Shown here: positions 51,137 through 60,495 of the stretch, in pieces
How the letters are laid out: each line of letters opens with the position of its first letter
Position numbering within the stretch: the stretch's first letter is position 1
NCBI RefSeq assembly: GCF_004307995.1
Contig: NZ_SIRE01000005.1
Coordinates: forward strand, 124,001 to 188,000
Direction: 5' to 3'
From: Paenibacillus thalictri
GTDB lineage: Bacteria > Bacillota > Bacilli > Paenibacillales > NBRC-103111
Length of the DNA stretch: 64,000 nucleotides
Program-made: the position numbers and the translations under genes
Notes under the pieces: model-generated
The model's database searches: none
What the model was told of the DNA's origin: nothing
What the model saw: only the letters and a program-made list of their open reading frames with translations

Positions 51137-52804
51137 ATGGTTGTACGTAAGCGGATAGGCGATTTGCTTGTGGAAGCGGGATTGCTCACGGATGAGCAAC
51201 TGAAAACCGCACTCAAGGAACAGCGGGAGACGAAAATGCGTCTTGGTGAGTTTCTCATTGAGCGCAATTATATTACGGAACAGCAGTTCATTGAGGTGCT
51301 GGAGTTTCAGCTGGGCATACCGCATGTTCAGCTGTACAGGCAGAAAATCGACCAGAAGGTTATCAACATTATTCCCCAGCGGCTTGCCGAACAACATCAG
51401 GTACTGCCGATTCGCACCGAAGGCAATAAGCTGATCTTGGCCATGGCCGATCCGCTTGATTATTTTGCGATTGACGAACTCCGAATGAGCACCGGCTTCC
51501 GGATTGAGCCGACTATTGCGGCTCGCGAAGAGCTCGGCCGTGCCATTAAACGTTATTATGGGCTGCAGGAGACCGTCGAGCAGATCAGCCAAATTTTACA
51601 GACACGTGAAACGGAAGAAACGAAACCGCAGCAAGAGGAAGAAGATTCGCCTGTCGTCAAGACGGTCAACCAGATCATTATCCAAGCCGTGCAGATGGGC
51701 GCAAGCGACATCCACTTTGACCCGCAGGAAGACAGCTTGCGCATACGTTATAGGGTGGACGGCGTGATGCGGACCGAACGTTCGCTGCCGCCGCATATGC
51801 AAAGCGTGATCGTTGCGCGGATTAAAGTGATGGGCAATCTGAACGTGGCGGAACGCAGGCTTCCGCAGGACGGCCGGGTGGAAATGGATGTCGAGTTCCG
51901 CAAAATCGATATCCGGATCTCGACGCTTCCCACGATTTATGGGGAAAAGGTCGTCATGCGTGTGCTGGATCTCGGGAACACCTTAAAAGAAATCGAAAAG
52001 CTCGGTTTATCCGAACACAACCAGCAGCAATTTCTCAGAGGCATTCACAGCTCGCATGGCGTCGTGCTCATTACCGGACCGACCGGCAGCGGGAAAACAA
52101 CCACATTGTATTCCGCTTTATCCAGATTAAACAGTGAGGATGTTAACATCATTACCGTCGAAGATCCGGTAGAGTATCAATTGCAGGGGATCAATCAGGT
52201 GCAGGTTAATCCGGTGACGGGCCTGACCTTTGCCCGCGGGCTACGGACGATTCTGCGGCAGGACCCAAATATTGTCATGATCGGAGAAATCCGCGACAAT
52301 GAAACTGCGGAAATCGCTGTCCGCGCGGCTATGACAGGGCATCTGGTGCTTAGCACGCTGCATACGAACAGTGCGGTGAACGCGATCACGCGGTTGATCG
52401 ATATGGGGGTCGAGCCGTTCCTGGTCTCCTCATCGGTTCATTGTATTGTTGCGCAGCGGCTGGTCAGAAAAATATGTTCCGCCTGTTCGGGCGAATATGT
52501 ACCTTCGGAAGAAGAGTCGAAGCTGCTGCAGCTTCACGGACTGCATGTTCATAAGCTGAAAAGAGGAGCAGGCTGCAGCGAATGCGGCCGAAGCGGCTAC
52601 AAAGGGCGTTTGGCCGTTCATGAGGTACTGATGATCGACGACACGTTGCGGACGATGATTTTGCAGCGGCGATCGGATAGCGAATATAAGGCGTATGCGG
52701 TTCAGAACGGGTACATTCCGATGATGCAGGATGGTTTGGCGAAGGTGGCGGCGGGTCAGACGACGTTTGCCGAGGTGTTCCGGGTAACAAGTAAAGATAT
52801 TTGA
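51137..52804 (+). CDS. pilB: Type IV pilus assembly ATPase PilB (GspE/PulE family)
   Basis: This 555-residue ATPase powers pilus extension. The N-terminus carries two 24-residue MshEN repeats, Arg6-Gln29 and Arg35-Gln58, separated by exactly five residues, the published cyclic-di-GMP-binding arrangement. The ATPase core has GPTGSGKTTTLYSAL, the Asp box ITVEDPVEYQL and IGEIRDNETAEIAVRAA. The zinc tetracysteine motif is CSACSGEY then CSECGRSGYKGR. The ATG at 51137 follows CGGGGGGAC loosely. It heads the pilus locus behind the structured leader. Length and layout are those of a normal PilB. Confidence 0.95.
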   Translation: MVVRKRIGDLLVEAGLLTDEQLKTALKEQRETKMRLGEFLIERNYITEQQFIEVLEFQLGIPHVQLYRQKIDQKVINIIPQRLAEQHQVLPIRTEGNKLILAMADPLDYFAIDELRMSTGFRIEPTIAAREELGRAIKRYYGLQETVEQISQILQTRETEETKPQQEEEDSPVVKTVNQIIIQAVQMGASDIHFDPQEDSLRIRYRVDGVMRTERSLPPHMQSVIVARIKVMGNLNVAERRLPQDGRVEMDVEFRKIDIRISTLPTIYGEKVVMRVLDLGNTLKEIEKLGLSEHNQQQFLRGIHSSHGVVLITGPTGSGKTTTLYSALSRLNSEDVNIITVEDPVEYQLQGINQVQVNPVTGLTFARGLRTILRQDPNIVMIGEIRDNETAEIAVRAAMTGHLVLSTLHTNSAVNAITRLIDMGVEPFLVSSSVHCIVAQRLVRKICSACSGEYVPSEEESKLLQLHGLHVHKLKRGAGCSECGRSGYKGRLAVHEVLMIDDTLRTMILQRRSDSEYKAYAVQNGYIPMMQDGLAKVAAGQTTFAEVFRVTSKDI

Positions 52805-52967
52805 CATTTAATGCAATTAAATGGGACTTTTGTATTATAATTCACATAAAATGTAGGTCTAATTAACTGAAAATGCCTATATTTTCTTGTTTTCCTATTG
52901 TATAATCAAAGAAAATATCGTTGCAGATCAAGGATAAGCTGCAAGCGGAAGGGGCTGTTATTGCACG

Positions 52968-54008
52968 TTGGACATGATCGAATTGCTCAAATTCGCGTTT
53001 CAGCAAAAAGCTTCGGACATACATATTACGGCTCATTCCCCCGCGATGCTCCGCATCCACGGCAGCTTGAAGGCGGTCGGCGACCAGCCTTTAGCGCCTC
53101 TTGATACGCTGGACATGGCAAAGCAGCTTACGACAAGCGAGCAATATGAAACTTTTATGGAGAAAGGCGATCTCGACTTCTCTTACGGAATTCCGGATGT
53201 ATCGCGTTATCGGGTCAATATTTTCCGCCAAAAGGGGAATGTGAGTCTGACGATCCGGCTTATTCCGACTAAAGTACCGGCCATGGAATCGCTCGGATTG
53301 CCGCCGATCGCGGAAGAGTTCGCCAAAAAGCCGCAAGGCCTGCTGCTTGTCACCGGACCGACGGGAAGCGGGAAATCGACGACGCTTGCCGCCATGCTGG
53401 ATTACATCAACCGCACACGCCACGATCACATTATCACGCTTGAAGATCCGATCGAGTTTGTTCACAGCCATAAGTCCTGCATCGTGAATCAACGCGAAAT
53501 CGGCGTAGACACGAATTCTTTCGGAACGGGCTTACGAGCGGCGCTGCGTCAAGACCCGGATGTGATATTGGTCGGGGAAATGCGCGATCTGGAGACGATC
53601 AGCACAGCGATCACGGCGGCCGAGACGGGGCATCTGGTGTTTGGCACGCTGCACACCGCCGATGCGCCGCAAACGATCGATCGTGTCATCGACGTGTTCC
53701 CTCCCGAAGCGCAGCAGCAGATTCGCGTACAGCTGGCATCGGTATTGCTTGGCGTTATGGCCCAGAGGTTGCTCCCGACGGTAGACGGAAACGGCAGGGT
53801 AGCTGCGATCGAGGTTATGGTCAATACGCCCGCTGTCGCCAATCTGATCCGCTCCGAGAAGGTGCATCAAGTTCGCTCGGCCATGCAGACAGGCAAAGCT
53901 CAAGGCATGCAGACGATGGAGATGTCGCTGCGTGAACTGCTGCAGCAGCGGAAAATTACGGTGGAAGCAGCAAAAGAAGCGTTGTTTGGGTTTGCCGATC
54001 TGCAGTAA
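52968..54008 (+). CDS. pilT: Type IV pilus retraction ATPase PilT
   Basis: This ~346-residue hexameric ATPase depolymerises pili and drives twitching. The Walker A is GPTGSGKSTTLAAML (near residue 129), the Asp box TLEDPIEFVHSHK, GEMRDLETISTAITAAETGHL is the Walker B and His box, and the C-terminal AIEVMVNTPAVANLIR is PilT-specific. TTG 52968 or ATG 52974 may start it; GGAAGGGG is about 13 bases upstream. A 163-bp gap with a TATAAT hexamer near 52900 separates it from pilB. Confidence 0.95.
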   Translation: MDMIELLKFAFQQKASDIHITAHSPAMLRIHGSLKAVGDQPLAPLDTLDMAKQLTTSEQYETFMEKGDLDFSYGIPDVSRYRVNIFRQKGNVSLTIRLIPTKVPAMESLGLPPIAEEFAKKPQGLLLVTGPTGSGKSTTLAAMLDYINRTRHDHIITLEDPIEFVHSHKSCIVNQREIGVDTNSFGTGLRAALRQDPDVILVGEMRDLETISTAITAAETGHLVFGTLHTADAPQTIDRVIDVFPPEAQQQIRVQLASVLLGVMAQRLLPTVDGNGRVAAIEVMVNTPAVANLIRSEKVHQVRSAMQTGKAQGMQTMEMSLRELLQQRKITVEAAKEALFGFADLQ

Positions 54009-54063
54009 TGAAGCCGTGCCGGCATCTAAGAATAATCTATCAAGCTGTCGGAGTTGATGATCC

Positions 54064-55275
54064 ATGCCCAAGTTTATATACAAGGCCGTCGACGACTACG
54101 GCAAGTTTACCAAAGGCACGCTGGAAGCGCAGACGTTTCAGCAGGCGGTTGAAGAGCTGAAAAACAACGGATTGTGGGTCATGCAGCTGTTCGATAAGAA
54201 CAGCAGTCTGCTGCATAAGGAGTTAACTTTTGGCGGATCCCGGGTGAAGACGGAGCATTTTACGGTGTTCTGCCGGCAGCTCGCGACTTTATACAAGGCC
54301 GGCGTTAATCTTGTCGAGTCCATTCGTGTATTAAGCGAGCAGGCCGCCAGCAAGGAATTTAAAAAAATCCTTGCCGAAATGTCCAATGAAATGCAGCGTG
54401 GCACCCAGCTTTCCATGGCGGCAGCTCAATACCCAACGGTGTTTTCCAATATTTTTATCAATATGATTCGAGCAGGGGAAGCCAGCGGCAACTTGGATGA
54501 AATGCTGGCCCGGATTGCGATTTTTTACGAGAAAGAATACTACACGAAGCAAAAAGTCAAATCGGCCATGGTGTACCCGACCATTATGGGGATAGTGACC
54601 GTGATCGTTGTCATTATTTTAATGACCTTTGTCGTACCACGGCTTGCCGGTAATTTTTCCTCCATGGGCCTCGAGCTTCCGCTTCCCACCCTGATCGTTA
54701 TCGCTGTCAGCGATTGGATGAAGATCTATTGGTTTCTCGTGTTGATTTCATTATTTATTCCTCCAGTCGTGCTGAAGATGATCAAGCGAAATCCCAAAGG
54801 GCTGTATTATCTTGATTACGTGAAGCTGAAAATTCCGGTTTTCGGGATGCTCTGGCATAAGCAGGCGTTATCCCGTTTCAGCCGCACTTTCTGTTCGCTG
54901 TTTGCAGCCGCCATTCCGATGCTGCAGACGATGACGATTGTATCTTCCGTCGTGGGTAATGAGGTAATGGCCAAGCTGATTCAGCAGTCGCGCGAAGGAC
55001 TCCGGGGAGGCAACTCGATCGCCGAGCCGTTCAAGAACAGTTGGCTGTTTCCGCCGATGGTCGTGCAAATGCTAGCGGTCGGCGAACGCACCGGGGCGCT
55101 GGATACGATGCTGGAGAAAGTAGCCGACTTTTACGAAGCCGATGTGGACGCCATGGCCGACAGGCTGAAGGCGCTGCTGGAGCCGATCATGATTTTGATC
55201 CTGGCTGTGATTGTAGGCACGATTGTGCTGGCGGTTATGCTGCCGTCGTTTAAACTTATCGAAAATCTGCATTAA
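54064..55275 (+). CDS. pilC: Type II secretion/type IV pilus inner-membrane platform protein PilC
   Basis: This 403-residue protein organises the assembly machine in the membrane. It has two GspF domains (about residues 68-195 and 270-395) and three membrane helices (IVTVIVVIILMTFVV, WFLVLISLFIPPVV and IMILILAVIVGTIVLAVML). The YKAVDDYGKFTKGTLEA start and the GNLDEMLARIAIFYEKE and GERTGALDTMLEKVADFYE repeats are PilC hallmarks. The ATG at 54064 is 55 bp after pilT. Confidence 0.95.
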   Translation: MPKFIYKAVDDYGKFTKGTLEAQTFQQAVEELKNNGLWVMQLFDKNSSLLHKELTFGGSRVKTEHFTVFCRQLATLYKAGVNLVESIRVLSEQAASKEFKKILAEMSNEMQRGTQLSMAAAQYPTVFSNIFINMIRAGEASGNLDEMLARIAIFYEKEYYTKQKVKSAMVYPTIMGIVTVIVVIILMTFVVPRLAGNFSSMGLELPLPTLIVIAVSDWMKIYWFLVLISLFIPPVVLKMIKRNPKGLYYLDYVKLKIPVFGMLWHKQALSRFSRTFCSLFAAAIPMLQTMTIVSSVVGNEVMAKLIQQSREGLRGGNSIAEPFKNSWLFPPMVVQMLAVGERTGALDTMLEKVADFYEADVDAMADRLKALLEPIMILILAVIVGTIVLAVMLPSFKLIENLH

Positions 55276-55333
55276 TACACGGTTTTAACGGTGTTAAAAC
55301 ATAAATAAAACAACATTTCGGGGAGGAAATGCG

Positions 55334-55696
55334 ATGCAAGCAATCATGAGAACAAAGCTGAAGTTGTCGAAAAATCAAAAAGGGATGACGTTGATCGAGT
55401 TAATGGCGGTGGTCGTGATTTTGGGGATTTTGGCTGCCGTGGCAGGGGCGGCAGTGACGAAGGGATTTGATGCTTCCAAAACGAATGCGGATGCAGCTTC
55501 CAAAAAGATTATTATTGATGCCGCTCAAAGATACATTATGGATAAATCAACGACTCCGGCAATGGCGGATTTGGTATCAGGAGGATATTTAAACTCAGAA
55601 CCACTTCCACAAGTTTCCCCAACCACTAATAAGCATTTTACTATTTCGGTGGATGCATCTACGGGGGCAGTTACAGTAGCCTACTCTGCTTCATAA
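55334..55696 (+). CDS. pilA: Major type IV pilin-like protein
   Basis: This 120-residue prepilin has a short basic leader ending KNQKG, cleavage before MTLIELMAVVVILGILAAVA (with Glu at +5), and a small C-terminal globular domain. The leader is 17 residues. Composition (Ala, Ser, Thr) and compact size suggest a structural pilin of the ComGC/PilA class. The ATG at 55334 follows GGGGAGGAAA. A strong terminator directly after it could raise pilin mRNA above the downstream genes. The two Cys residues seen in many pilins are absent. Confidence 0.9.
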   Translation: MQAIMRTKLKLSKNQKGMTLIELMAVVVILGILAAVAGAAVTKGFDASKTNADAASKKIIIDAAQRYIMDKSTTPAMADLVSGGYLNSEPLPQVSPTTNKHFTISVDASTGAVTVAYSAS

Positions 55697-55724
55697 TAAA
55701 TAAAACATAAGCTCATTAAACCTA

Positions 55725-55756
55725 GAAAGGTAACTCCTGCCGAGTTACCTTTCTTA
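55725..55756 (+). terminator. Perfect terminator after the pilin gene
   Basis: GAAAGGTAACTC-ctgcc-GAGTTACCTTTC has 12 paired bases (55725-55753) and then TTATAA. It lies inside the pilus locus between pilA and the prepilin peptidase. Confidence 0.88.
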
Positions 55757-55812
55757 TAACATCATAAAATGCGCGTTTTTAATTTTCATACAATCATCGA
55801 GGGGAGCGCTCT

Positions 55813-56634
55813 ATGAGCCTGCTAAAAGATATCTACATCATGTACCGAGACCTCTTCATTAGTGCTCCTTACTTTTTCGTACTTGCCAACTTCATATTCG
55901 GGCTATTGGTCGGCAGCTTTCTCAACGTCGTTGCCATCCGTGTTCCGCTGAAACGGTCGGTCATTACGCCTCCGTCTCATTGTACGAGCTGCAAACATCG
56001 GCTTGGCATCATCGATTTAATTCCGGTTATAAGTTATTTGCTGTTAGGCCGCAAATGCCGTTATTGCGGGCAGCCGATATCGGCACAATACGCGGTTTGG
56101 GAGGCGGCTGCAGGGTTGCTTTTTGCCGTCGTTTCACTCGCATATGGCCCAAGCAAGGAATGGCTGGTAGCTTTATTTTTCGTATCGATTCTTATTGTGA
56201 TTACGCAAACGGACTTGCGACATATGCTGATTCCTGATAAAGTGGTTTTTTTCGGGGTCGCCGTCTCGTTTATGTTAAGAATTTGGAACCATCCGCTGCC
56301 ATTCAGTCAATACATCTGGGGCATGGTGACAGGGTTCGGATTGCTGTTTTTGATCGCTCTGGTCAGCGTCGCGATTGTAAAGAAAGAAGCGATGGGCGGG
56401 GGAGATATTAAGCTTTTTGCATTTATTGGGCTCACTTTGGGGCTAAAGTTAACGTTATTAACCTTATTTTTTGCCTGCTTGATAGGCACACTGTTTGGTA
56501 TGGTGCTGCTTTCGAGCGGTGTTTGGAAAAGAGATCAATATATTCCGTTTGGACCGTATATCGCTTTGGGGGCTCTCCTATCATTGCTTGCCGGGGACCG
56601 GCTGATTGACTGGTATATGGGATTGCTCGTTTAA
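55813..56634 (+). CDS. pilD: Prepilin peptidase PilD
   Basis: This 273-residue membrane aspartic protease cleaves prepilin leaders and can methylate the new N-terminus. The N-terminal domain has GSFLNVVAIRVPL and the zinc motif CTSCKHRLG...CRYCGQ; the catalytic Asp residues lie in ITQTDLRHMLIPD and MGGGDIKLFAF. About seven membrane segments follow. The ATG at 55813 follows GAGGGGAGC. It should process the pilin and the minor pilins in this locus. Confidence 0.95.
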   Translation: MSLLKDIYIMYRDLFISAPYFFVLANFIFGLLVGSFLNVVAIRVPLKRSVITPPSHCTSCKHRLGIIDLIPVISYLLLGRKCRYCGQPISAQYAVWEAAAGLLFAVVSLAYGPSKEWLVALFFVSILIVITQTDLRHMLIPDKVVFFGVAVSFMLRIWNHPLPFSQYIWGMVTGFGLLFLIALVSVAIVKKEAMGGGDIKLFAFIGLTLGLKLTLLTLFFACLIGTLFGMVLLSSGVWKRDQYIPFGPYIALGALLSLLAGDRLIDWYMGLLV

Positions 56635-56725
56635 CGTGTGAATACCGCTGCAATTCACTTTTGTAAACTGAATTGTGTTACTATAAATAGAGACAGATTG
56701 GGATTTAAGGGGGACAACTGGCATA

Positions 56726-57955
56726 ATGTCGAAACATGTATACACACTTCTAAGTCGGTTCATGCCAGACCGTTACTCCATTGGAATCGAAATTACGGAC
56801 CACGCGGTGAAAACCGTTGAGATGGAGCTTAAGTCCAGAAGAAATCCTCATATCCTGTGTTACGGCTCCGAGTCGCTGCCTCTGAACTGTGTCGACGACG
56901 GAAAAATCATTGAGCCATACAAGGTCATACAGTCGATTCAAACGCTGTTTGCGCGCTTAAATATAAAGTCGAAAAGGGTTCATCTCGTCGTTCCCAGCCA
57001 ATCGATCATGGTTCGCTTTTTGAAATTGCCGGACATTCCTCTCAAAGATTTAAGGAAGCTGATCGATTTTGAGGTGAAGCATAATATTCATCTTCCGTTT
57101 GAAAATCCGGTATACGATTTCGTGAAACTAAACGGGTCGGAAAGACCGGCGAAGAAAAGCTCCAAACCGCCTAAAAAAGACAGCGGGGCGGCCTCATTGG
57201 CGGAGCCGGACCTGTTAGGACTAAGAGAAGCGGCTTCTACTTCCAACTTCGGTTTGGATCTGAAAGGGATTAACTTGTTTGGCGAAGATACTTCAGCGCC
57301 CGAGGAAACGCCGGAAGCGGTTCAATGCGATGTTATGCTGGTGGCCGGCCCGAAAGAGCTGATTGAACAATATTTGGAAATCATTCGTTCGGCTGGTCTA
57401 AAGCCGATTTCGATGGAGTTTAAAGCGCTAAGCTTATATAGATTGATGGAAAAAACGGAGTTTGCCGATCCCAAGGCTACTTGCCTTGTTGTGGATATCA
57501 ATGAGAATGTAACGGATATCAGCATCTTTCACGATTGTTTGTTGAAGATCACCCGTACGGTTCCGATCCATTTCAAGAAACCTGCGGATCCGCAGCAGAC
57601 TTCGGACACACCCATACCGCCGGAAGAGGAAGTCAGTTTGTTTTCGCTGTTTCAATCCAACGATAAAGAAAGCGAGTTTACCGCCTCGTGCAGCGATTTG
57701 GCGCATGAGCTGGAGCGGTTGATGAACTTTTACCGGTATACATTAAACAACCGGAATCAAGAATTTTCGCGTATTGTATTATCGGGAGATGTCGTGCGGC
57801 TTCACGATATCGAGGTTTATTTGCGGGAACGGTTAAATATGGAAGTGACGGTTGCTTATTCTCCCGGCATCAAGACGGATGACGGCTTGCTCGAACATGC
57901 TTTTCCTGCTATGGCTGTGCCGATCGGCCTTGCCTTAAGGGGGAGAGAGACATGA
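56726..57955 (+). CDS. pilM: Type IV pilus assembly protein PilM
   Basis: This 409-residue cytoplasmic actin-like ATPase links PilN and the inner-membrane complex. The N-terminal SIGIEITDHAVKTVEM, the SHS2-region VPSQSIMVRFLKLPDIPLKD and the nucleotide loop LVVDINENVTDISIFH are characteristic. An insertion of about 60 charged residues (near 145-200) is unlike short PilM proteins. The ATG at 56726 follows GGGGGAC. It overlaps pilN by 4 bp. Confidence 0.9.
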   Translation: MSKHVYTLLSRFMPDRYSIGIEITDHAVKTVEMELKSRRNPHILCYGSESLPLNCVDDGKIIEPYKVIQSIQTLFARLNIKSKRVHLVVPSQSIMVRFLKLPDIPLKDLRKLIDFEVKHNIHLPFENPVYDFVKLNGSERPAKKSSKPPKKDSGAASLAEPDLLGLREAASTSNFGLDLKGINLFGEDTSAPEETPEAVQCDVMLVAGPKELIEQYLEIIRSAGLKPISMEFKALSLYRLMEKTEFADPKATCLVVDINENVTDISIFHDCLLKITRTVPIHFKKPADPQQTSDTPIPPEEEVSLFSLFQSNDKESEFTASCSDLAHELERLMNFYRYTLNNRNQEFSRIVLSGDVVRLHDIEVYLRERLNMEVTVAYSPGIKTDDGLLEHAFPAMAVPIGLALRGRET

Positions 57956-58932
57956 AGAACATCAATCTGATTCCCCGCGTACCGTTTGTTCAGAAGCATG
58001 TATTGTCGTTAGCCGTTTCCGTAGCCGGACTGTTTGTCGTCATTTCCGCGGTTATCGTAGCTTACAGCTATGAAGCGCGTTTTGACCGGGCGGCCAATGA
58101 AAACACGATCTCGCAATTGGAAGCGCAAATCCAGTTTCTTTCCAAACAAAAAGCCGAAGATCCGTTAGTCAAGCCGTTTACCAGTTTTACCAACCAAGTG
58201 AATGTTCTAAAAACGTCACGTCGTAATTGGACGCCCGTTATCGAGCAGTTGACGGCCAACTTGCCGAATACGGCAAGACTGCTTACGGCGGAGGCAGGGC
58301 CAAATAACGATCAACAGGGGCAGCCGGGGGCCAAGGAACAACTGACCGTCACTTATGAATTCGCCGATTTTATACAATCTGCAGATTATATCCTGCTGCT
58401 GCAAAAGTCGGATTTCATCGAGAACATAACGATCAATTATGTCAATCGCATGGAAACGACACCGGCCCCAAAAGCAGATCCGGCCGTTGCGGGGGCAGCT
58501 GCCGGTCAACCCGGGAATTTGTCCGGCGTATCAGCCGGTACCGATCCGGCAAAGCCAAAAACAGGCAAAACAAAGGAAGATCTTATCAATGAGCTGGAGA
58601 AGCAGATGCCTGCAACCGAAAATAAGTCGGATGAACTGCTGAACCAGCTTCGCTGGAGTATGTCGCAGCAGCTGCTGGAGAGAAATTTCGGCATTAAAGT
58701 GCCGGATAAAAATTTTGTTTCCCCTGAAAGCCGCAAGCTCCCGCCGGGCTCTGCCATTACGCAGGAAGAGTATGACAGCGCGAAGTCGCTATATAATACA
58801 TTGAAACAACAAAAGGCTCCTGTTTCGCCGGATTCGCCTGAAGGAAACGGGAAGGTGCCGGACGAACCGCCTGTCATCTCTTATCAAATCTCGCTGCAAA
58901 TGACTTTAAAGCCGGCCGGCAAAGAAAAGTAG
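57952..58932 (+). CDS. pilN: PilN-like pilus assembly protein
   Basis: This 326-residue protein begins MKNINLIPRVPF, the N-terminal motif that enters the PilM groove. A membrane helix (LAVSVAGLFVVISAVIV) and a periplasmic-type coiled coil (ISQLEAQIQFLSKQKAED) follow. The C-terminal half is longer than usual, with an Ala/Gly/Pro-rich linker around residues 165-210 and another helical part. It overlaps pilM. Role follows from position and the N-terminal motif. Confidence 0.85.
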   Translation: MKNINLIPRVPFVQKHVLSLAVSVAGLFVVISAVIVAYSYEARFDRAANENTISQLEAQIQFLSKQKAEDPLVKPFTSFTNQVNVLKTSRRNWTPVIEQLTANLPNTARLLTAEAGPNNDQQGQPGAKEQLTVTYEFADFIQSADYILLLQKSDFIENITINYVNRMETTPAPKADPAVAGAAAGQPGNLSGVSAGTDPAKPKTGKTKEDLINELEKQMPATENKSDELLNQLRWSMSQQLLERNFGIKVPDKNFVSPESRKLPPGSAITQEEYDSAKSLYNTLKQQKAPVSPDSPEGNGKVPDEPPVISYQISLQMTLKPAGKEK

Positions 58933-58944
58933 GGATTGTTCATA

Positions 58945-59808
58945 ATGAAAAAACTGCAGCTCGCGCACTGTTCGAATTTCTTGAAAAATCCTGCAACGAT
59001 CATTGTAATGATCGCCTTGGCCGGGATTATCGTCAATATGATGCTGTATTCGGTGCTAATTGCTCCCCAATTGCTGGAGAAGTCGTCCGTTATGTCCACT
59101 CTGGCAAACCTTGAAGGGCAAAAGCAACTGCTGGATGCCAAGCCGATTCCGGCTAAAGTCACCGATCAAGATATTGAAACGCTCGTCAAGCAGGTTCCGG
59201 TAAACGAGGAGTCGGCCAGAGTTGTGAGTTCCCTAAAAGAAATTGAAAAAAGTACGGGTGCGACGGTCTCCAACATTAATTTCGGGGATCAAAAGACCAA
59301 CCAGGATAATTTAACGAATATATTAAGCAATGCAGCCAAGCAGGGAGCATCGGCGGCAAACCCCGGTACCGCAAACTCTCAAGGTTCCCAAACCTCTCAG
59401 GGGCAAGGAACCGGCGGCCCGCAGCAAGCTCCCGCACCGGTAACCGGAGCAGCGGGGCAAAATGCCGCAGGACAAGGTATTTCCGAAAATAATTGGAATG
59501 TGGTCGTGACAGGCACTTACCCGCAGGTTGTCGATTTTATGAATCGGCTGTATCAAATGGACCGGTTGATCAATATCAAACAATGGAGCTTGCGTGCGAC
59601 TCCGGCGGCAAGCAATACGCAAGAGCCTGCACAGTCCGAGAAAATGACGCTGAATCTCGTCTTATCGATGTATACGGCTGCCGCCTACGCAGGGCAATTC
59701 CGCAGTCTCCCGCCGTTGCCGGTGAATGCGCCGGAGAAACGCCAAGACCCTACGATGACCAATGAACAATTTATTAATATGCTTAAGGAATTGGCGGGAG
59801 CGAAATAA
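58945..59808 (+). CDS. PilO-like pilus assembly protein
   Basis: This 287-residue protein has one N-terminal membrane helix (TIIVMIALAGIIVNMMLYSVL), a coiled coil (LEKSSVMSTLANLEGQKQL), a Gly/Gln-rich linker (about residues 130-175), and a C-terminal ferredoxin-like strand pattern (NWNVVVTGTYPQVVDFMNRL). This is the layout of PilO/GspM partners of PilN. ATG 58945 lies nine bases after AGGGA; a TTG at 58936 is closer. Position after pilN supports the call. Confidence 0.8.
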   Translation: MKKLQLAHCSNFLKNPATIIVMIALAGIIVNMMLYSVLIAPQLLEKSSVMSTLANLEGQKQLLDAKPIPAKVTDQDIETLVKQVPVNEESARVVSSLKEIEKSTGATVSNINFGDQKTNQDNLTNILSNAAKQGASAANPGTANSQGSQTSQGQGTGGPQQAPAPVTGAAGQNAAGQGISENNWNVVVTGTYPQVVDFMNRLYQMDRLINIKQWSLRATPAASNTQEPAQSEKMTLNLVLSMYTAAAYAGQFRSLPPLPVNAPEKRQDPTMTNEQFINMLKELAGAK

Positions 59809-59844
59809 TGATAAGTTGCTTCAGCCAGGCAAGGAGGAATTGGG

Positions 59845-60453
59845 ATGAAAAAAAAGCTGCTCATCGCATTTGTCGGCTTAAGTATGTTGTGGTTAAGCAA
59901 CTTCGCTTGGGCCGAAAGCAAGTTGTCGCAAATTGATGTTATGTTCGGACGGATCAATGTGGCGATTAACGGCCAGCAGGCCGATTTAAATAAAGATTCG
60001 ATTGTATACAACGGTTCTATTTATGTTCCGCTGCGCAGTTTATCGGAAATGCTGGGAGCGGAGGTCAGCTGGAACGATAAAACGCAAACAGTTAATCTCG
60101 ATTTTCTGAACGATAAACGGGATTTGCTGTTTAGCGCCACGCAAAAAGGACTGTACCAATACGTTGCTCTCCAAAACAATCAAATTATGAGCGATATGAT
60201 TACTTTTTTTAAAACGGATGATATGAATGGCATTAAACAATCCGTTGACAGGTATGAACGGCTGCGCGTGCTTGCGGATAACATGAACGATAACGAAATG
60301 GCGCAGCTATTCGATAAGCTGAAGTCGGCAACCGAGCTGATCCGCAGCGGATGGGAAACCAAAAGCATGGATGATTATTACATCGCTTGGAACATCTTTT
60401 CCTCGAATGCCGATAAGCTGAATAAGCTTTTAAAAAGCAAGCTGGCCGGTTAA
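59845..60453 (+). CDS. Exported stalk-domain protein in the pilus operon
   Basis: This 202-residue protein has a Sec signal (ending NFAWAES), a copper-amine-oxidase-like stalk domain at about residues 38-92 (GSIYVPLRSLSEMLG, AEVSWNDKTQTVNL) and a helical C-terminal half with two long amphipathic helices. No catalytic motif is visible. Its place between the pilO-like gene and the minor pilins suggests a wall-spanning or pilus-guiding role in a Gram-positive that lacks the PilQ secretin; this is inference. The ATG follows AAGGAGGAA. Confidence 0.72.
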   Translation: MKKKLLIAFVGLSMLWLSNFAWAESKLSQIDVMFGRINVAINGQQADLNKDSIVYNGSIYVPLRSLSEMLGAEVSWNDKTQTVNLDFLNDKRDLLFSATQKGLYQYVALQNNQIMSDMITFFKTDDMNGIKQSVDRYERLRVLADNMNDNEMAQLFDKLKSATELIRSGWETKSMDDYYIAWNIFSSNADKLNKLLKSKLAG

Positions 60454-60495
60454 CTTCTCTAAGACCGGGAAGGCGAAGAAAGCGGGTATGGATTT

